Shown: positions 1 through 7,406 of the stretch, one piece after another
Layout of the letters: the number at the start of each line of letters is the position of its first letter
Numbering within the stretch: the first letter of the stretch is position 1
Source: Cellvibrionales bacterium UBA5860
GTDB lineage: Bacteria; Pseudomonadota; Gammaproteobacteria; Pseudomonadales; Porticoccaceae
Length of the DNA stretch: 11,232 bases
Direction of reading: 5' to 3'
Assembly (NCBI GenBank): GCA_002431545.1
Contig: DJFY01000059.1
Coordinates: forward strand, 1-11,232
Translations under genes and position numbers: made by a program
The notes under the pieces: model-generated
The model's input: only the letters and a program-made list of their open reading frames with translations
What the model was told of the DNA's origin: nothing
The model's database searches: none

Positions 1-1
1 A

Positions 2-1147
2 CCACCGGTAACGCCAAGTCTCCTGCAGCAGGAGGGTGCTACCGTGCGGGTGGTTATGACTTCTGCGGCTCGCGAATTTATCACGCCGCTAACCCTGCAA
101 GCTCTGTCGGGGCATCCGGTACACACCGACTTGCTAGATACCGAAGCCGAAGCTGCAATGGGTCACATCGAACTCGCGCGCTGGGCTGATATCGTGCTGG
201 TGGCACCGGCGAGCGCCGATTTTATCGCCGCGCTTTGTCACGGTACGGGTGCCGATTTACTGAGCGCGGTCTGCCTGGCAGCCCACTGCCCACTGGCTGT
301 TGCTCCCGCAATGAATCAGGGCATGTGGGCCAAAGCCGCCACGCAGGACAACATTAAAACGCTACAGCAACGTGACGTGCACATTTTTGGGCCCGGAGAC
401 GGTTATCAGGCCTGCGGCGACGTCGGACCGGGCCGAATGATCGAGCCTTTGCTCCTTGCAGAAGCGGTCAGTGGCTTGTTCACTCGAGGCACGCTCGCCG
501 GCAGGCGTGTCGTCATTACGGCAGGCCCGACCCGCGAAGCCATCGATCCGGTGCGTTTTATTTCCAACCACAGCTCCGGCAAAATGGGTTATGCCCTGGC
601 TGCCGCAGCCGTGGAAGCCGGCGCCGAAACGACTCTGGTTTCCGGCCCGGTTGCTCTGGAACCCCCGGACCGGGTCCAACTGGTAGAGGTTGTTTCGGCT
701 AAAGAAATGCTAACGGCATCGTTGCAAGCTGTGGCTACCGCGGATATTTTTATAGCCGCCGCAGCGGTCGCCGACTACGCGCCCCGACAATGCTCACCAC
801 AGAAAATAAAAAAGAATAACGACACTATGACGTTGGAACTCTGCAAAAACCCGGATATCGTTGCGACCGTAGCTGCGTTGGAAAGCAGACCGTTTACTGT
901 CGGCTTCGCAGCGGAGACGGACAACCTGGAAACCCATGCCAGGGACAAACTGATACGCAAATGTCTCGACCTGGTCATCGCAAACGATGTGTCCAACGAC
1001 ACTATCGGCTTCAACAGCGATGACAATCAGGTCACGCTGGTTACCGCGGACAGCGCGGAGACCATACCGCTGATGAGTAAAACGACGCTGGCCAGATTTC
1101 TGATCAACTACATTGCTGAGCGGCTTATAAACAAGGCGGCGGGTTAA
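2..1147 (+). CDS. coaBC: Bifunctional phosphopantothenoylcysteine decarboxylase / phosphopantothenate-cysteine ligase, 5' end missing
   Basis: This cytoplasmic enzyme makes 4'-phosphopantetheine for coenzyme A: the CoaB half ligates cysteine to phosphopantothenate and the CoaC half decarboxylates the product. The frame is open to the window edge, and its first visible codons (LLQQEGATVRVVMT) match the family's internal segment before the first catalytic block. The GTG at 44 therefore corresponds to an internal valine (about residue 35 of the E. coli protein), and roughly 20 residues lie outside the window. Counting from that GTG, the CoaC catalytic histidine is residue 41 (MGHIEL), PAMN is at 88-91 and the active-site cysteine is residue 124 (QACGDVGPGRM). 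The CoaB half begins at AGPTREAIDPVRFISNHSSG and carries AAVADY and the KIKK lysine motif. Both halves look intact. algC follows after 97 bp on the same strand; the dut gene that often follows coaBC is absent. The protein identity is very secure; only the 5' end is unseen. Confidence 0.96.
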   Translation, partial: PPVTPSLLQQEGATVRVVMTSAAREFITPLTLQALSGHPVHTDLLDTEAEAAMGHIELARWADIVLVAPASADFIAALCHGTGADLLSAVCLAAHCPLAVAPAMNQGMWAKAATQDNIKTLQQRDVHIFGPGDGYQACGDVGPGRMIEPLLLAEAVSGLFTRGTLAGRRVVITAGPTREAIDPVRFISNHSSGKMGYALAAAAVEAGAETTLVSGPVALEPPDRVQLVEVVSAKEMLTASLQAVATADIFIAAAAVADYAPRQCSPQKIKKNNDTMTLELCKNPDIVATVAALESRPFTVGFAAETDNLETHARDKLIRKCLDLVIANDVSNDTIGFNSDDNQVTLVTADSAETIPLMSKTTLARFLINYIAERLINKAAG

Positions 1148-1244
1148 CCAGCGTGCTTCATGAAGTCACGCACCACTGGAACCGCCAGCTCCCGGGAGGC
1201 AGCATTTTTTACCCGACCGCGCAAAACAAGGACCGCGCTAGACT

Positions 1245-3626
1245 GTGAAACCAGGTGAAACCCTTCGAGCCCTGACTCGCACCCCGCTGATACTGGTCGC
1301 CGTATTGATCACTCTCGGATACGCGGCCTACATCACCCACAAGCTCTATCAAAACCTGGTTGTAGCCCCGTGGCAGGAACGAGTTACCGAGCGTGTCACT
1401 GCAGAAGCCCTATCGGGAGCCGGCTACGTATCCAGATATTTTTCCCGGCTGCAAAACCAGCTCCAAGCAGCGGGCAGGGATGCCGAACTGGCCAGGCGTC
1501 TGGCGCCCGGAGGAAACGACGAGGACGCGGGTGAGGACGCTGCTGTCATCGACCGCCTGAGACAAGAATGGCCGAATATCAGTGAGATTTCCGTGTTGAA
1601 ATCTTATCAGGCTTATCCGGATCGCTCGAACAACTTCGTCGCCACTGATTTACTACGCCAGGCCGGTAACGGCGATTATCCCGAACCTGCGGCAGGCAAG
1701 CTGGAGGACGATTGGCACATATTCGTCGCCTCGCCCGTGCTTGACGGATCTGGCAGCGTCGCCGGCATCATCCTGGTACGCCTCGCGCCGGAGGCTCTCG
1801 ATGCGGCCCTGCAAGCGGTACTAAGCCAGGCGACGCGCGTCGAGCTTCAACAAACCACGCGCGGCTTTGCCCCTCAGACCATTTATCAATACGGCGCATC
1901 CAGTGCAGAGGGTCCAAGCGCGACCGCCCCGGTGAAAACGATCGTCGGTTGGAATTATTTCCTGGTCGGCCCCAGTACCCTGACTACCGAGACCCCGAAA
2001 CCGGTTGGCTATTTTGCAATCAGCGTCGCCGGCATCATCTGCGCGGTAGCGGCCATCATTTATTTGCTGGCCCACTATCAGACCTTGCTTTCCAGAAACA
2101 TTACCAGTGTGCTGAAAAAAGAGCCCAGCGACGACAACGACATATCGCCGGAGCAACTCGAGGAGATGGTCGCAGAAAGCCTGGCCGAACGAAAAGCCGA
2201 GGGCGCGGCGAAACGCGCTCAACTGGACTCAGACGTTTTCGATATATCGACAGGGATTCCGCGCAATGTGTTTCGAAACTACGATATCCGCGGTGAGGCC
2301 GATCGAGAGATCTCCGTCGATTTTGCCAACCTGCTGGGCAAAACGCTGGGCACCCGCGCCTTGCGTGCGTCGCAATCCGCCCTCGCGGTGGCCGCGGATG
2401 GACGGGTCTCCAGCCCACGCCTGAAAAAGGCGCTGGTAGAAGGCATTTTGTCCACCGGATGCAACGTTATAGACTTCGGCCAGGTGCCAACACCGATATT
2501 CAATTTTGGCATCTACCATCTGAACACCGTCGACTCGGGTGTAATCGTCACCGCCAGCCACAACCCGATGCGGGACAACGGGTTCAAATTGGTAATGGAC
2601 AATCGCGCGCCAGATGCCGAGGCTATTCAAACACTCGCCGATGGCATGAGCGGCGGCGACTGGGACAAGGGTAAGGGTACGGTCGAAGAAGTGGATGTTG
2701 TCGAGCCCTATTTCGACGCCGTGTCGGCCGATGTCGTAATCGCCACGCCGCTGAAAATAGTGGTCGATGGCGCTAGCGGTGCTATGGGCCCTTTTGCGCC
2801 CGGCCTGCTGGAAGCGTTTGGCTGCGAGGTGATTCCACTTTACTGCGAGGTCGACGGCACCTTCCCTTACCACCCGCCGGATCCGAGCGATCCTAACAAC
2901 CTGAAGGATTTAATCACCACAGTCACCCACCAGCAGGCAGATCTCGGCTTTGCCTTTGATGGAGACGGTGACCGGGTGGTCGCAGTGAGCGGCAGTGGCC
3001 GCATAGTCTGGCCGGACGAGCTGATGATGGTTTTTGCCCGCGATCTACTCACCAAACAACCGGGCGCGGATGTAGTCTTCGACGTCAAGTCGACACGCCG
3101 GCTGAACGCCCTGGTCAGCAGTTACGGGGGCAGGCCCCTGATGTGGAAAACAGGCCATTCCAATATTCGCAATAAAATTGCCGAGGCCGAGGCGCCGCTC
3201 GGCGGCGAATTCAGCGGCCACATTTTTTTCCGCGACCGGTGGTTTGGCGTCGATGATGGCCTGTATACTGCCGCGCGCCTGATCGAAATACTCAGTCTGC
3301 GCGAACAAAGCCTCGACGAGATGATCGAGGGATTCGATGTCGCCGTGGCAACCCCGGAAATCAAAGTCCCGGTGGATGAAGAGCAAAAATTCGAGCTTAT
3401 CGAAAAATTACGTGCGTCCGGAGACTTCGGCGACGGCATAGTGAATGACATCGACGGCATACGAGTCGAGTATTCCGACGGCTGGGGTTTGGTGCGGGCT
3501 TCAAACACGTCAGCCAATTTAACCTTGCGCTTCGAGGCGGAAAACGAAGCGGCGCTCGGTCGCATTCAGGCTATCTTCAAACCGGTACTGGAACAACACC
3601 TGGCGGACGTTAAACTGCCCTTTTGA
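1245..3626 (+). CDS. algC: Membrane-anchored phosphomannomutase/phosphoglucomutase (AlgC type)
   Basis: The enzyme interconverts the 6- and 1-phosphates of mannose and glucose, feeding alginate, LPS and other exopolysaccharide precursors. The catalytic part occupies about residues 335-793. It shows RNYDIRG near its start, the phosphoserine loop TASHNP (Ser438), the metal loop DGDGDR (572-577), the sugar-specificity loop GEFSGH (654-659) and the phosphate-binding loop RASNTS (751-756). Its sequence is close to Pseudomonas AlgC as I recall it. The preceding 330 residues are unusual: a transmembrane helix at about 14-30, a roughly 220-residue presumably periplasmic region, a second helix at about 255-275, then a charged, probably helical linker. 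The topology suggests a sensor-like or anchoring module, though I recognise no named domain in it. GTG 1245 is chosen because an in-frame TAG lies immediately upstream at 1239-1241, so no longer form is possible; AAGGA at 1228-1232 may be the ribosome site, at rather long spacing. argB follows after 55 bp. Confidence 0.93.
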   Translation: MKPGETLRALTRTPLILVAVLITLGYAAYITHKLYQNLVVAPWQERVTERVTAEALSGAGYVSRYFSRLQNQLQAAGRDAELARRLAPGGNDEDAGEDAAVIDRLRQEWPNISEISVLKSYQAYPDRSNNFVATDLLRQAGNGDYPEPAAGKLEDDWHIFVASPVLDGSGSVAGIILVRLAPEALDAALQAVLSQATRVELQQTTRGFAPQTIYQYGASSAEGPSATAPVKTIVGWNYFLVGPSTLTTETPKPVGYFAISVAGIICAVAAIIYLLAHYQTLLSRNITSVLKKEPSDDNDISPEQLEEMVAESLAERKAEGAAKRAQLDSDVFDISTGIPRNVFRNYDIRGEADREISVDFANLLGKTLGTRALRASQSALAVAADGRVSSPRLKKALVEGILSTGCNVIDFGQVPTPIFNFGIYHLNTVDSGVIVTASHNPMRDNGFKLVMDNRAPDAEAIQTLADGMSGGDWDKGKGTVEEVDVVEPYFDAVSADVVIATPLKIVVDGASGAMGPFAPGLLEAFGCEVIPLYCEVDGTFPYHPPDPSDPNNLKDLITTVTHQQADLGFAFDGDGDRVVAVSGSGRIVWPDELMMVFARDLLTKQPGADVVFDVKSTRRLNALVSSYGGRPLMWKTGHSNIRNKIAEAEAPLGGEFSGHIFFRDRWFGVDDGLYTAARLIEILSLREQSLDEMIEGFDVAVATPEIKVPVDEEQKFELIEKLRASGDFGDGIVNDIDGIRVEYSDGWGLVRASNTSANLTLRFEAENEAALGRIQAIFKPVLEQHLADVKLPF

Positions 3627-3681
3627 ACCGCCGGACGAAGTTCCCCTGACGACGACACTGACCCCCTAGCGGAGTTTTTAA

Positions 3682-4605
3682 ATGCCACTCTCCCGACACG
3701 AGGCTATCGATACTGTTCGCATACTGTCCGAAGCCCTGCCCTATATTCGAAAATTTACCGGTCGCACGCTGGTGGTCAAATTTGGCGGCAACGCGATGAC
3801 TGACGACAAGCTCAAGCAGAGTTTTGCCCGGGACATCGTCTTGATGAAACTGGTGGGCATGAATCCTGTCGTCGTGCATGGCGGCGGACCACAGATAGGC
3901 AACCTGTTGGCCCAACTGGACATCAAATCAGAATTCATCGACGGCATGCGGGTAACCGACAGCCAAACCATGGACGTGGTGGAAATGGTGCTCGGTGCAG
4001 CCGTCAATAAAGAAATCGTCAACCTGATTAACCAGGCCGGTGGCAAGGCGGTGGGCCTGACTGGCAAGGACGGCCAGCTGATCACCGCCCACAAAATGGT
4101 GGTCTCCAGAAAAAGTCCGGAAATGGCGGCGCCGGAAATTATCGATATCGGTCATGTCGGTGAGGTCGACGCGATCAACCGCAACGTTATCGACATGCTC
4201 ACCGCAAGCCATTTCATTCCTGTGATCGCCCCCATCGGCGTCGACGCGGAGGGCCGTTCGTACAATATCAACGCCGATCTGGTTGCCGGCAAAATTGCAG
4301 AAGTCCTCGCCGCTGAAAAACTGATTCTGCTCACCAACGTCGCCGGTTTGCAGGATGCTTCCGGCAATGTACTGTCCGGGCTGGGTACCGAGGACGTCGA
4401 CAGGCTGATCGCGGAAGGTGTCGTCAAAGACGGCATGCTACCGAAAATTCGTTGTGCGCTGGAGGCCGTAAAAAAAGGCGTCACGTCGGCACATATTATC
4501 GACGGCCGCGTCGACCACGCTGTGCTTCTGGAAATCTTCACCGACACGGGCGTCGGCACGCTGATTACCAACGCCGACCTGCAAGACAGTCATCTCGATC
4601 CATAA
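3682..4605 (+). CDS. argB: Acetylglutamate kinase, arginine-sensitive type
   Basis: The enzyme phosphorylates N-acetyl-L-glutamate with ATP, the second step of arginine synthesis, in the cytoplasm. It belongs to the amino acid kinase family. Visible motifs are VVKFGGNAM (catalytic Lys33), VVHGGGPQIG (His66 and the glycine loop), FIDGMRVTD, NINADLVAGK (about 195-204), LLTNVAGL and GMLPKIRCALEAV (Lys255). The roughly 28 residues before the first beta strand (ending SEALPYIRKF) form the extra N-terminal helix known from hexameric, arginine-feedback-inhibited enzymes such as that of Pseudomonas aeruginosa, so feedback inhibition by arginine is inferred. The length, 307 residues, fits that class. 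ATG 3682 has GGAG at 3671-3674, seven bases upstream. The gene lies 55 bp after algC and 28 bp before slmA, all on one strand, so co-transcription is likely. Confidence 0.97.
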   Translation: MPLSRHEAIDTVRILSEALPYIRKFTGRTLVVKFGGNAMTDDKLKQSFARDIVLMKLVGMNPVVVHGGGPQIGNLLAQLDIKSEFIDGMRVTDSQTMDVVEMVLGAAVNKEIVNLINQAGGKAVGLTGKDGQLITAHKMVVSRKSPEMAAPEIIDIGHVGEVDAINRNVIDMLTASHFIPVIAPIGVDAEGRSYNINADLVAGKIAEVLAAEKLILLTNVAGLQDASGNVLSGLGTEDVDRLIAEGVVKDGMLPKIRCALEAVKKGVTSAHIIDGRVDHAVLLEIFTDTGVGTLITNADLQDSHLDP

Positions 4606-4633
4606 CAACACACGGGTAAGGAATCACGACACG

Positions 4634-5221
4634 GTGGCGCGACGCAAAGCATCCCGACGCGAGCAAATATTAGCGGCTCTGGCCGAACTCCTGGAAACCG
4701 CTCCTCACGAACGTATCACCACGGCGGCGCTGGCGAAACACCTGGGAGTTTCCGAGGCCGCCCTGTACCGCCATTTCCCGAGCAAGGCGCGTATGTATGA
4801 GGGCTTGCTGGAATTCGTCGAAGACACCATCTTTACCAATGTCCGGGCCGTGCTCAACACCGAGCCAACCATCGAAGCCCAGTGCCAGGGAATTCTCACA
4901 GTGTTTTTAACCTTTTGCGAAAAAAACCCCGGGATCACCCGTATCCTGATAGGAGACGCCCTGGTTGGCGAAAGTGAGCGCTTGCATACACGGGCTGCGC
5001 AAATTCTGGAGCGGCTGGAGACTCAGCTCAAGCAGGCGTTTCGCGAGGCCAGCGTACGGGAACGCAAACTGACTATGCTTTCGGTGGCAGAAACTTCGGA
5101 AATGCTGGTGGCGATGGTCGAGGGCAAGGTGCGGCTATTTGTGCGCAGTGGCTTCAAGCGCCTACCGAGTACCCATTGGCCGGCACAGTGGCGTTATCTG
5201 TCGTCACAGTTAATTCGCTAG
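4634..5221 (+). CDS. slmA: Nucleoid occlusion factor SlmA (TetR family)
   Basis: SlmA binds specific chromosomal sites and antagonises FtsZ polymerisation, so that the division septum does not form over unsegregated DNA. It is a TetR-fold protein that acts as a division inhibitor rather than a classical repressor. The helix-turn-helix lies at about residues 28-50 and contains the family hallmark GVSEAALYRHFPSKARM, nearly identical to E. coli SlmA. The downstream segments FCEKNPGITRILIGDAL and RLETQLKQAFRE also align with it. At 195 residues it matches the usual length (198 in E. coli). The GTG start at 4634 is preceded by TAAGGA (4617-4622) at somewhat long spacing. The gene follows argB by 28 bp. 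Its TAG stop (5219-5221) overlaps the stop of the convergent DUF4124 gene. I saw no SlmA-binding consensus (GTGAGTnnnnACTCAC) in this window. Confidence 0.94.
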   Translation: MARRKASRREQILAALAELLETAPHERITTAALAKHLGVSEAALYRHFPSKARMYEGLLEFVEDTIFTNVRAVLNTEPTIEAQCQGILTVFLTFCEKNPGITRILIGDALVGESERLHTRAAQILERLETQLKQAFREASVRERKLTMLSVAETSEMLVAMVEGKVRLFVRSGFKRLPSTHWPAQWRYLSSQLIR

Positions 5222-5838
5222 CTGGAAGACTCGCGGTGTGCAGCCGTCGACCCTTGCTCGGCGGTTAATTCGTTATAGCGGGACTCGTATTTCAGGTAGA
5301 GCGCCTGCTGGTCCGCGTATTCCCGGCGCCGTTCGTCCAGGATCTTCTTTGCCTTGTTTTCCTGCTGGTCCAGCTGTGTCAAAACGTCCTTGACCGCATC
5401 GGGGACCGCCTGGCCGCTACGCTGGTAGTTGGCCGCCCGCGCCTGTTCGCGAGCACGCTGTTTGCGCGTATCGTTGATATTGGACTCTACGAGCTGGATT
5501 TCCCGCTCCAGCAATTGCAGTTTACGTTCACCGGCACTGCGGATCTCGGCGACAGAACCAAAGCTTTTTAGAATAAAACTGTCTTCCCGCTTGCGCTCCT
5601 CAATGACACTTTCATCCTCGACAACCTCCTCGCTTTGAGGTGGTACCACTTCCAGAAGCTGGCCACCGCGACTGAGTATCTCGTAGCCGCCCGGGATATA
5701 TTTCGGCGGCACATTGTCGTCAATGACCACCACGCCATGGTCATTCTTGTAGCGATAGAGGTTCTGGGCGCAGGCCTGACTCACCACAACGCACAACAAA
5801 GCTGCCAGCAGGGCTCTCGAGGGGAAACAAGTGTACAT
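5218..5838 (-). CDS. Secreted DUF4124-domain coiled-coil protein of unknown function
   Basis: From the ATG at 5838 the product is 206 residues with a clear Sec signal peptide: a short N-region (MYTCFPSR), a hydrophobic core (ALLAALLCVVV) and a probable signal peptidase site after ACA at about residue 24. The mature protein opens with LYRYKNDHGVVVIDDNVPP, the pattern of DUF4124, a small domain common at the start of proteobacterial periplasmic proteins. An acidic stretch (EEVVEDESVIEE) follows, then about 100 charged residues rich in E, K, R and Q (about 90-190) that look like a coiled coil. The function is unknown; an envelope role is inferred only from export. The alternative TTG start at 5871 would add 11 residues and overlap the pyrE stop as TTGA, allowing translational coupling. 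ATG 5838 is preferred because it gives a canonical signal peptide, but neither start has a strong ribosome site. The gene lies just downstream of pyrE, and its stop overlaps that of slmA. Confidence 0.8.
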   Translation of the reverse strand: MYTCFPSRALLAALLCVVVSQACAQNLYRYKNDHGVVVIDDNVPPKYIPGGYEILSRGGQLLEVVPPQSEEVVEDESVIEERKREDSFILKSFGSVAEIRSAGERKLQLLEREIQLVESNINDTRKQRAREQARAANYQRSGQAVPDAVKDVLTQLDQQENKAKKILDERRREYADQQALYLKYESRYNELTAEQGSTAAHRESSS

Positions 5839-5867
5839 TCGTGTTACAGGACGTATTGTCACTTTAA

Positions 5868-6512
5868 TCAAACGCCAAATTCAGCCTGATAACGCTCGAT
5901 GCGAGCTAACAGTGCTTCATCCGCGTTATTTTGGCGAATATAAACCAGTATATCCTCAATATCGACGACACTCGTCACACTTACGCCCACTGAGGATTCC
6001 AGTTCCTGAATGGCGGACTGGCTGCCCCGGCCGCGCTCGCGCCGATCCAGGCCCACGACGATACCGGCTGCCTCGGCACCGGACTGCTCGACGAGCTCCA
6101 ACGCCTCCCTGATCGCGGTACCAGCGGTAATGACGTCGTCCACAATGAGCACTCTGCCCGCCATTGGGCTGCCCACGGTGACGCCGCCTTCGCCATGAGT
6201 CTTGGCTTCTTTGCGATTGAAACAGTAAGGCACATCGCGCTGAAAGTGATCGGCCAGGGCGATCGCCGTGGCCGTAACCAGCGGAATACCTTTGTAGGCG
6301 GGACCAAACAGGATATCGAACTCGATACCGAGATCGACAATCGCCCTGGCGTAGCAGCTGCCAAGCGCGCTGACAGCAGCTCCGGAAGCAAACGCTCCGG
6401 CATTGAAAAAATACGGGCTGACCCGGCCGGACTTCAGCGTGAACTCACCAAAGCGCAAAGCCTGTCGCTGTAGAGCGAGCGCGATAAATTCCTGTTGGTA
6501 TTGAGCTAGCAT
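5868..6512 (-). CDS. pyrE: Orotate phosphoribosyltransferase
   Basis: PyrE joins orotate to PRPP to give orotidine 5'-phosphate, the penultimate step of UMP synthesis. The 214-residue length equals the usual gammaproteobacterial enzyme. Motifs in order: TLKSGRVSPYFFNAG (about 25-39), FGPAYKGIPL (69-77), the flexible catalytic loop with RKEAKTHGEGG (100-110), and the PRPP-binding signature VLIVDDVITAGTAIRE (121-136). ATG 6512 is well supported by GGAAAG a few bases upstream on this strand. The gene is divergent from crc with a 106-bp shared intergenic region and is followed directly by the DUF4124 gene. Unlike E. coli, where rph precedes pyrE in one operon, crc lies between them here and rph is separately transcribed. 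I saw no obvious UTP-sensitive attenuator hairpin with a T-run in the short leader. Confidence 0.97.
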   Translation of the reverse strand: MLAQYQQEFIALALQRQALRFGEFTLKSGRVSPYFFNAGAFASGAAVSALGSCYARAIVDLGIEFDILFGPAYKGIPLVTATAIALADHFQRDVPYCFNRKEAKTHGEGGVTVGSPMAGRVLIVDDVITAGTAIREALELVEQSGAEAAGIVVGLDRRERGRGSQSAIQELESSVGVSVTSVVDIEDILVYIRQNNADEALLARIERYQAEFGV

Positions 6513-6618
6513 AACTTTCCGATATTCCCCGCTTTGATTTGTCGCAACCGGACGCCGACACCCGCATTTGGCCGATCAACTAAGGTATCATATACGCCGA
6601 TTGTATTAAGGGTTAGTC
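6513..6618. promoter_or_regulatory. Divergent pyrE/crc intergenic region with overlapping -10-like elements
   Basis: This 106-bp region must contain the promoters of both genes unless either is read from far upstream. At 6586-6592 the sequence reads TATCATA: the plus strand gives TATCAT (6586-6591) and the minus strand TATGAT (6592-6587), each matching five of six bases of the sigma70 -10 consensus. For crc another reading is TTGGCC (6568-6573), a 17-bp gap, then TATACG (6591-6596). The -35 matches are poor in every reading. AAGGG (6608-6612) is a good ribosome site six bases before the crc ATG. Proposed from hexamer matching only. Confidence 0.35.
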
Positions 6619-7395
6619 ATGCGTGTTATCAGCCTTTCCGCCGATGGCGTCTATGCCGCCAGCGAGCAGGGTTTGTACGAGTGGTTGGCGGGCCAGGACG
6701 CTGAAATTATCTGTCTTCAGGATTTGCGGGCTCGTGCCTATGAACTCGAAGATGACCAAGCACTGCAACTCGACGGTTACTTCTCGTACTTCTTCGACGG
6801 CATGGAAGATCAAGCCAACGGTGTCGCGATATATACGCGCTCAATGCCGAAGGCAATTATGTACGGCTTCGGCCTGGCCAGCGGCGAAGACATGAATGGC
6901 CGCTATCTGCAGGCCGATTTCGAGCGCCTGAGCGTTATCTCGATGCTTTGCCCAACCGCCTTTGGCAACGAAGAACAGCGCCACCTGCGCAGGGAATTTA
7001 TGCAGGGCCTGCAAAACCATCTACTGAAAATTTCGCGCAAAAACCGCGATTACATCTTTTGCGCCAATCTCCAGGTACCTCATACGGATGCGGACTCCGA
7101 GCAGCCGGAGACGACTACGGAAGATTCCGAGGCGCTGGCGGAAGAGCGGCTTTGGCTCGATCAGCTTTATAGTGAGATCGGCTACCAAGACGGTTTTCGC
7201 GCGGGTAACGGTGATGCCGACGAGTACAGCTGGTGGCCTTCGGGCAGTATTGGCGAGGGCTACGGACAACGCGCCGACACGCAAATTGTCTCCCAGAGTC
7301 TTGCGTCGCGAATCGAATACGCTGTGCTTTACAAAGCCAAAACTTTTTCCAGCCACACTCCGGTTATCGTCGACTACGATATCGAAACACTTTAG
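6619..7395 (+). CDS. crc: Crc family protein: catalytically inactive exonuclease III homologue (catabolite repression control)
   Basis: The 258-residue product has the exonuclease III/EEP fold and is collinear with Pseudomonas Crc (259 residues): ICLQDLRA near residues 31-38, LQLDGYF, GRYLQADF, YSWWP and the C-terminal SHTPVIVDYD. Active family members need an Asn near the N-terminus, ICLQE, a DxN pair and a D...DH end. Here the first is replaced by SADG, the Glu by Asp, and GDFN by ANLQ, as in Crc, so nuclease activity is unlikely. In Pseudomonas, Crc has no strong RNA binding of its own but joins Hfq on A-rich leader motifs to block translation of catabolic mRNAs. Whether this organism uses it that way is inference. 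Location next to pyrE and near rph is also as in Pseudomonas. ATG 6619 has AAGGG at ideal spacing. The gene converges on rph with only 11 bp between stop codons. The alternative is an uncharacterised EEP protein. Confidence 0.87.
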   Translation: MRVISLSADGVYAASEQGLYEWLAGQDAEIICLQDLRARAYELEDDQALQLDGYFSYFFDGMEDQANGVAIYTRSMPKAIMYGFGLASGEDMNGRYLQADFERLSVISMLCPTAFGNEEQRHLRREFMQGLQNHLLKISRKNRDYIFCANLQVPHTDADSEQPETTTEDSEALAEERLWLDQLYSEIGYQDGFRAGNGDADEYSWWPSGSIGEGYGQRADTQIVSQSLASRIEYAVLYKAKTFSSHTPVIVDYDIETL

Positions 7396-7406
7396 GACGG
7401 CACTTA

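Noticed and set aside
44..46. GTG as the true start of coaBC
   Set aside because: The frame stays open upstream to the window edge and encodes residues resembling the internal CoaC segment before VRVVMT; the catalytic numbering shows about 34 residues should precede it.
1185..1210. Intrinsic terminator between coaBC and algC
   Set aside because: CTCCCGGGAG is followed by six T, but the hairpin allows only about three good pairs around a four-base loop before mismatches, and the genes look co-directional and closely spaced.
2229..2873. Long antisense open frame (214 codons) within algC
   Set aside because: It lies opposite a gene with full family motifs, has no recognisable domain, and is the kind of open frame expected opposite G+C-rich codons.
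4601..4620. A-rich Hfq/Crc-type motif before slmA
   Set aside because: AACAACAC only partly fits the AAnAAnAA pattern, is short, and lies well upstream of the start codon.
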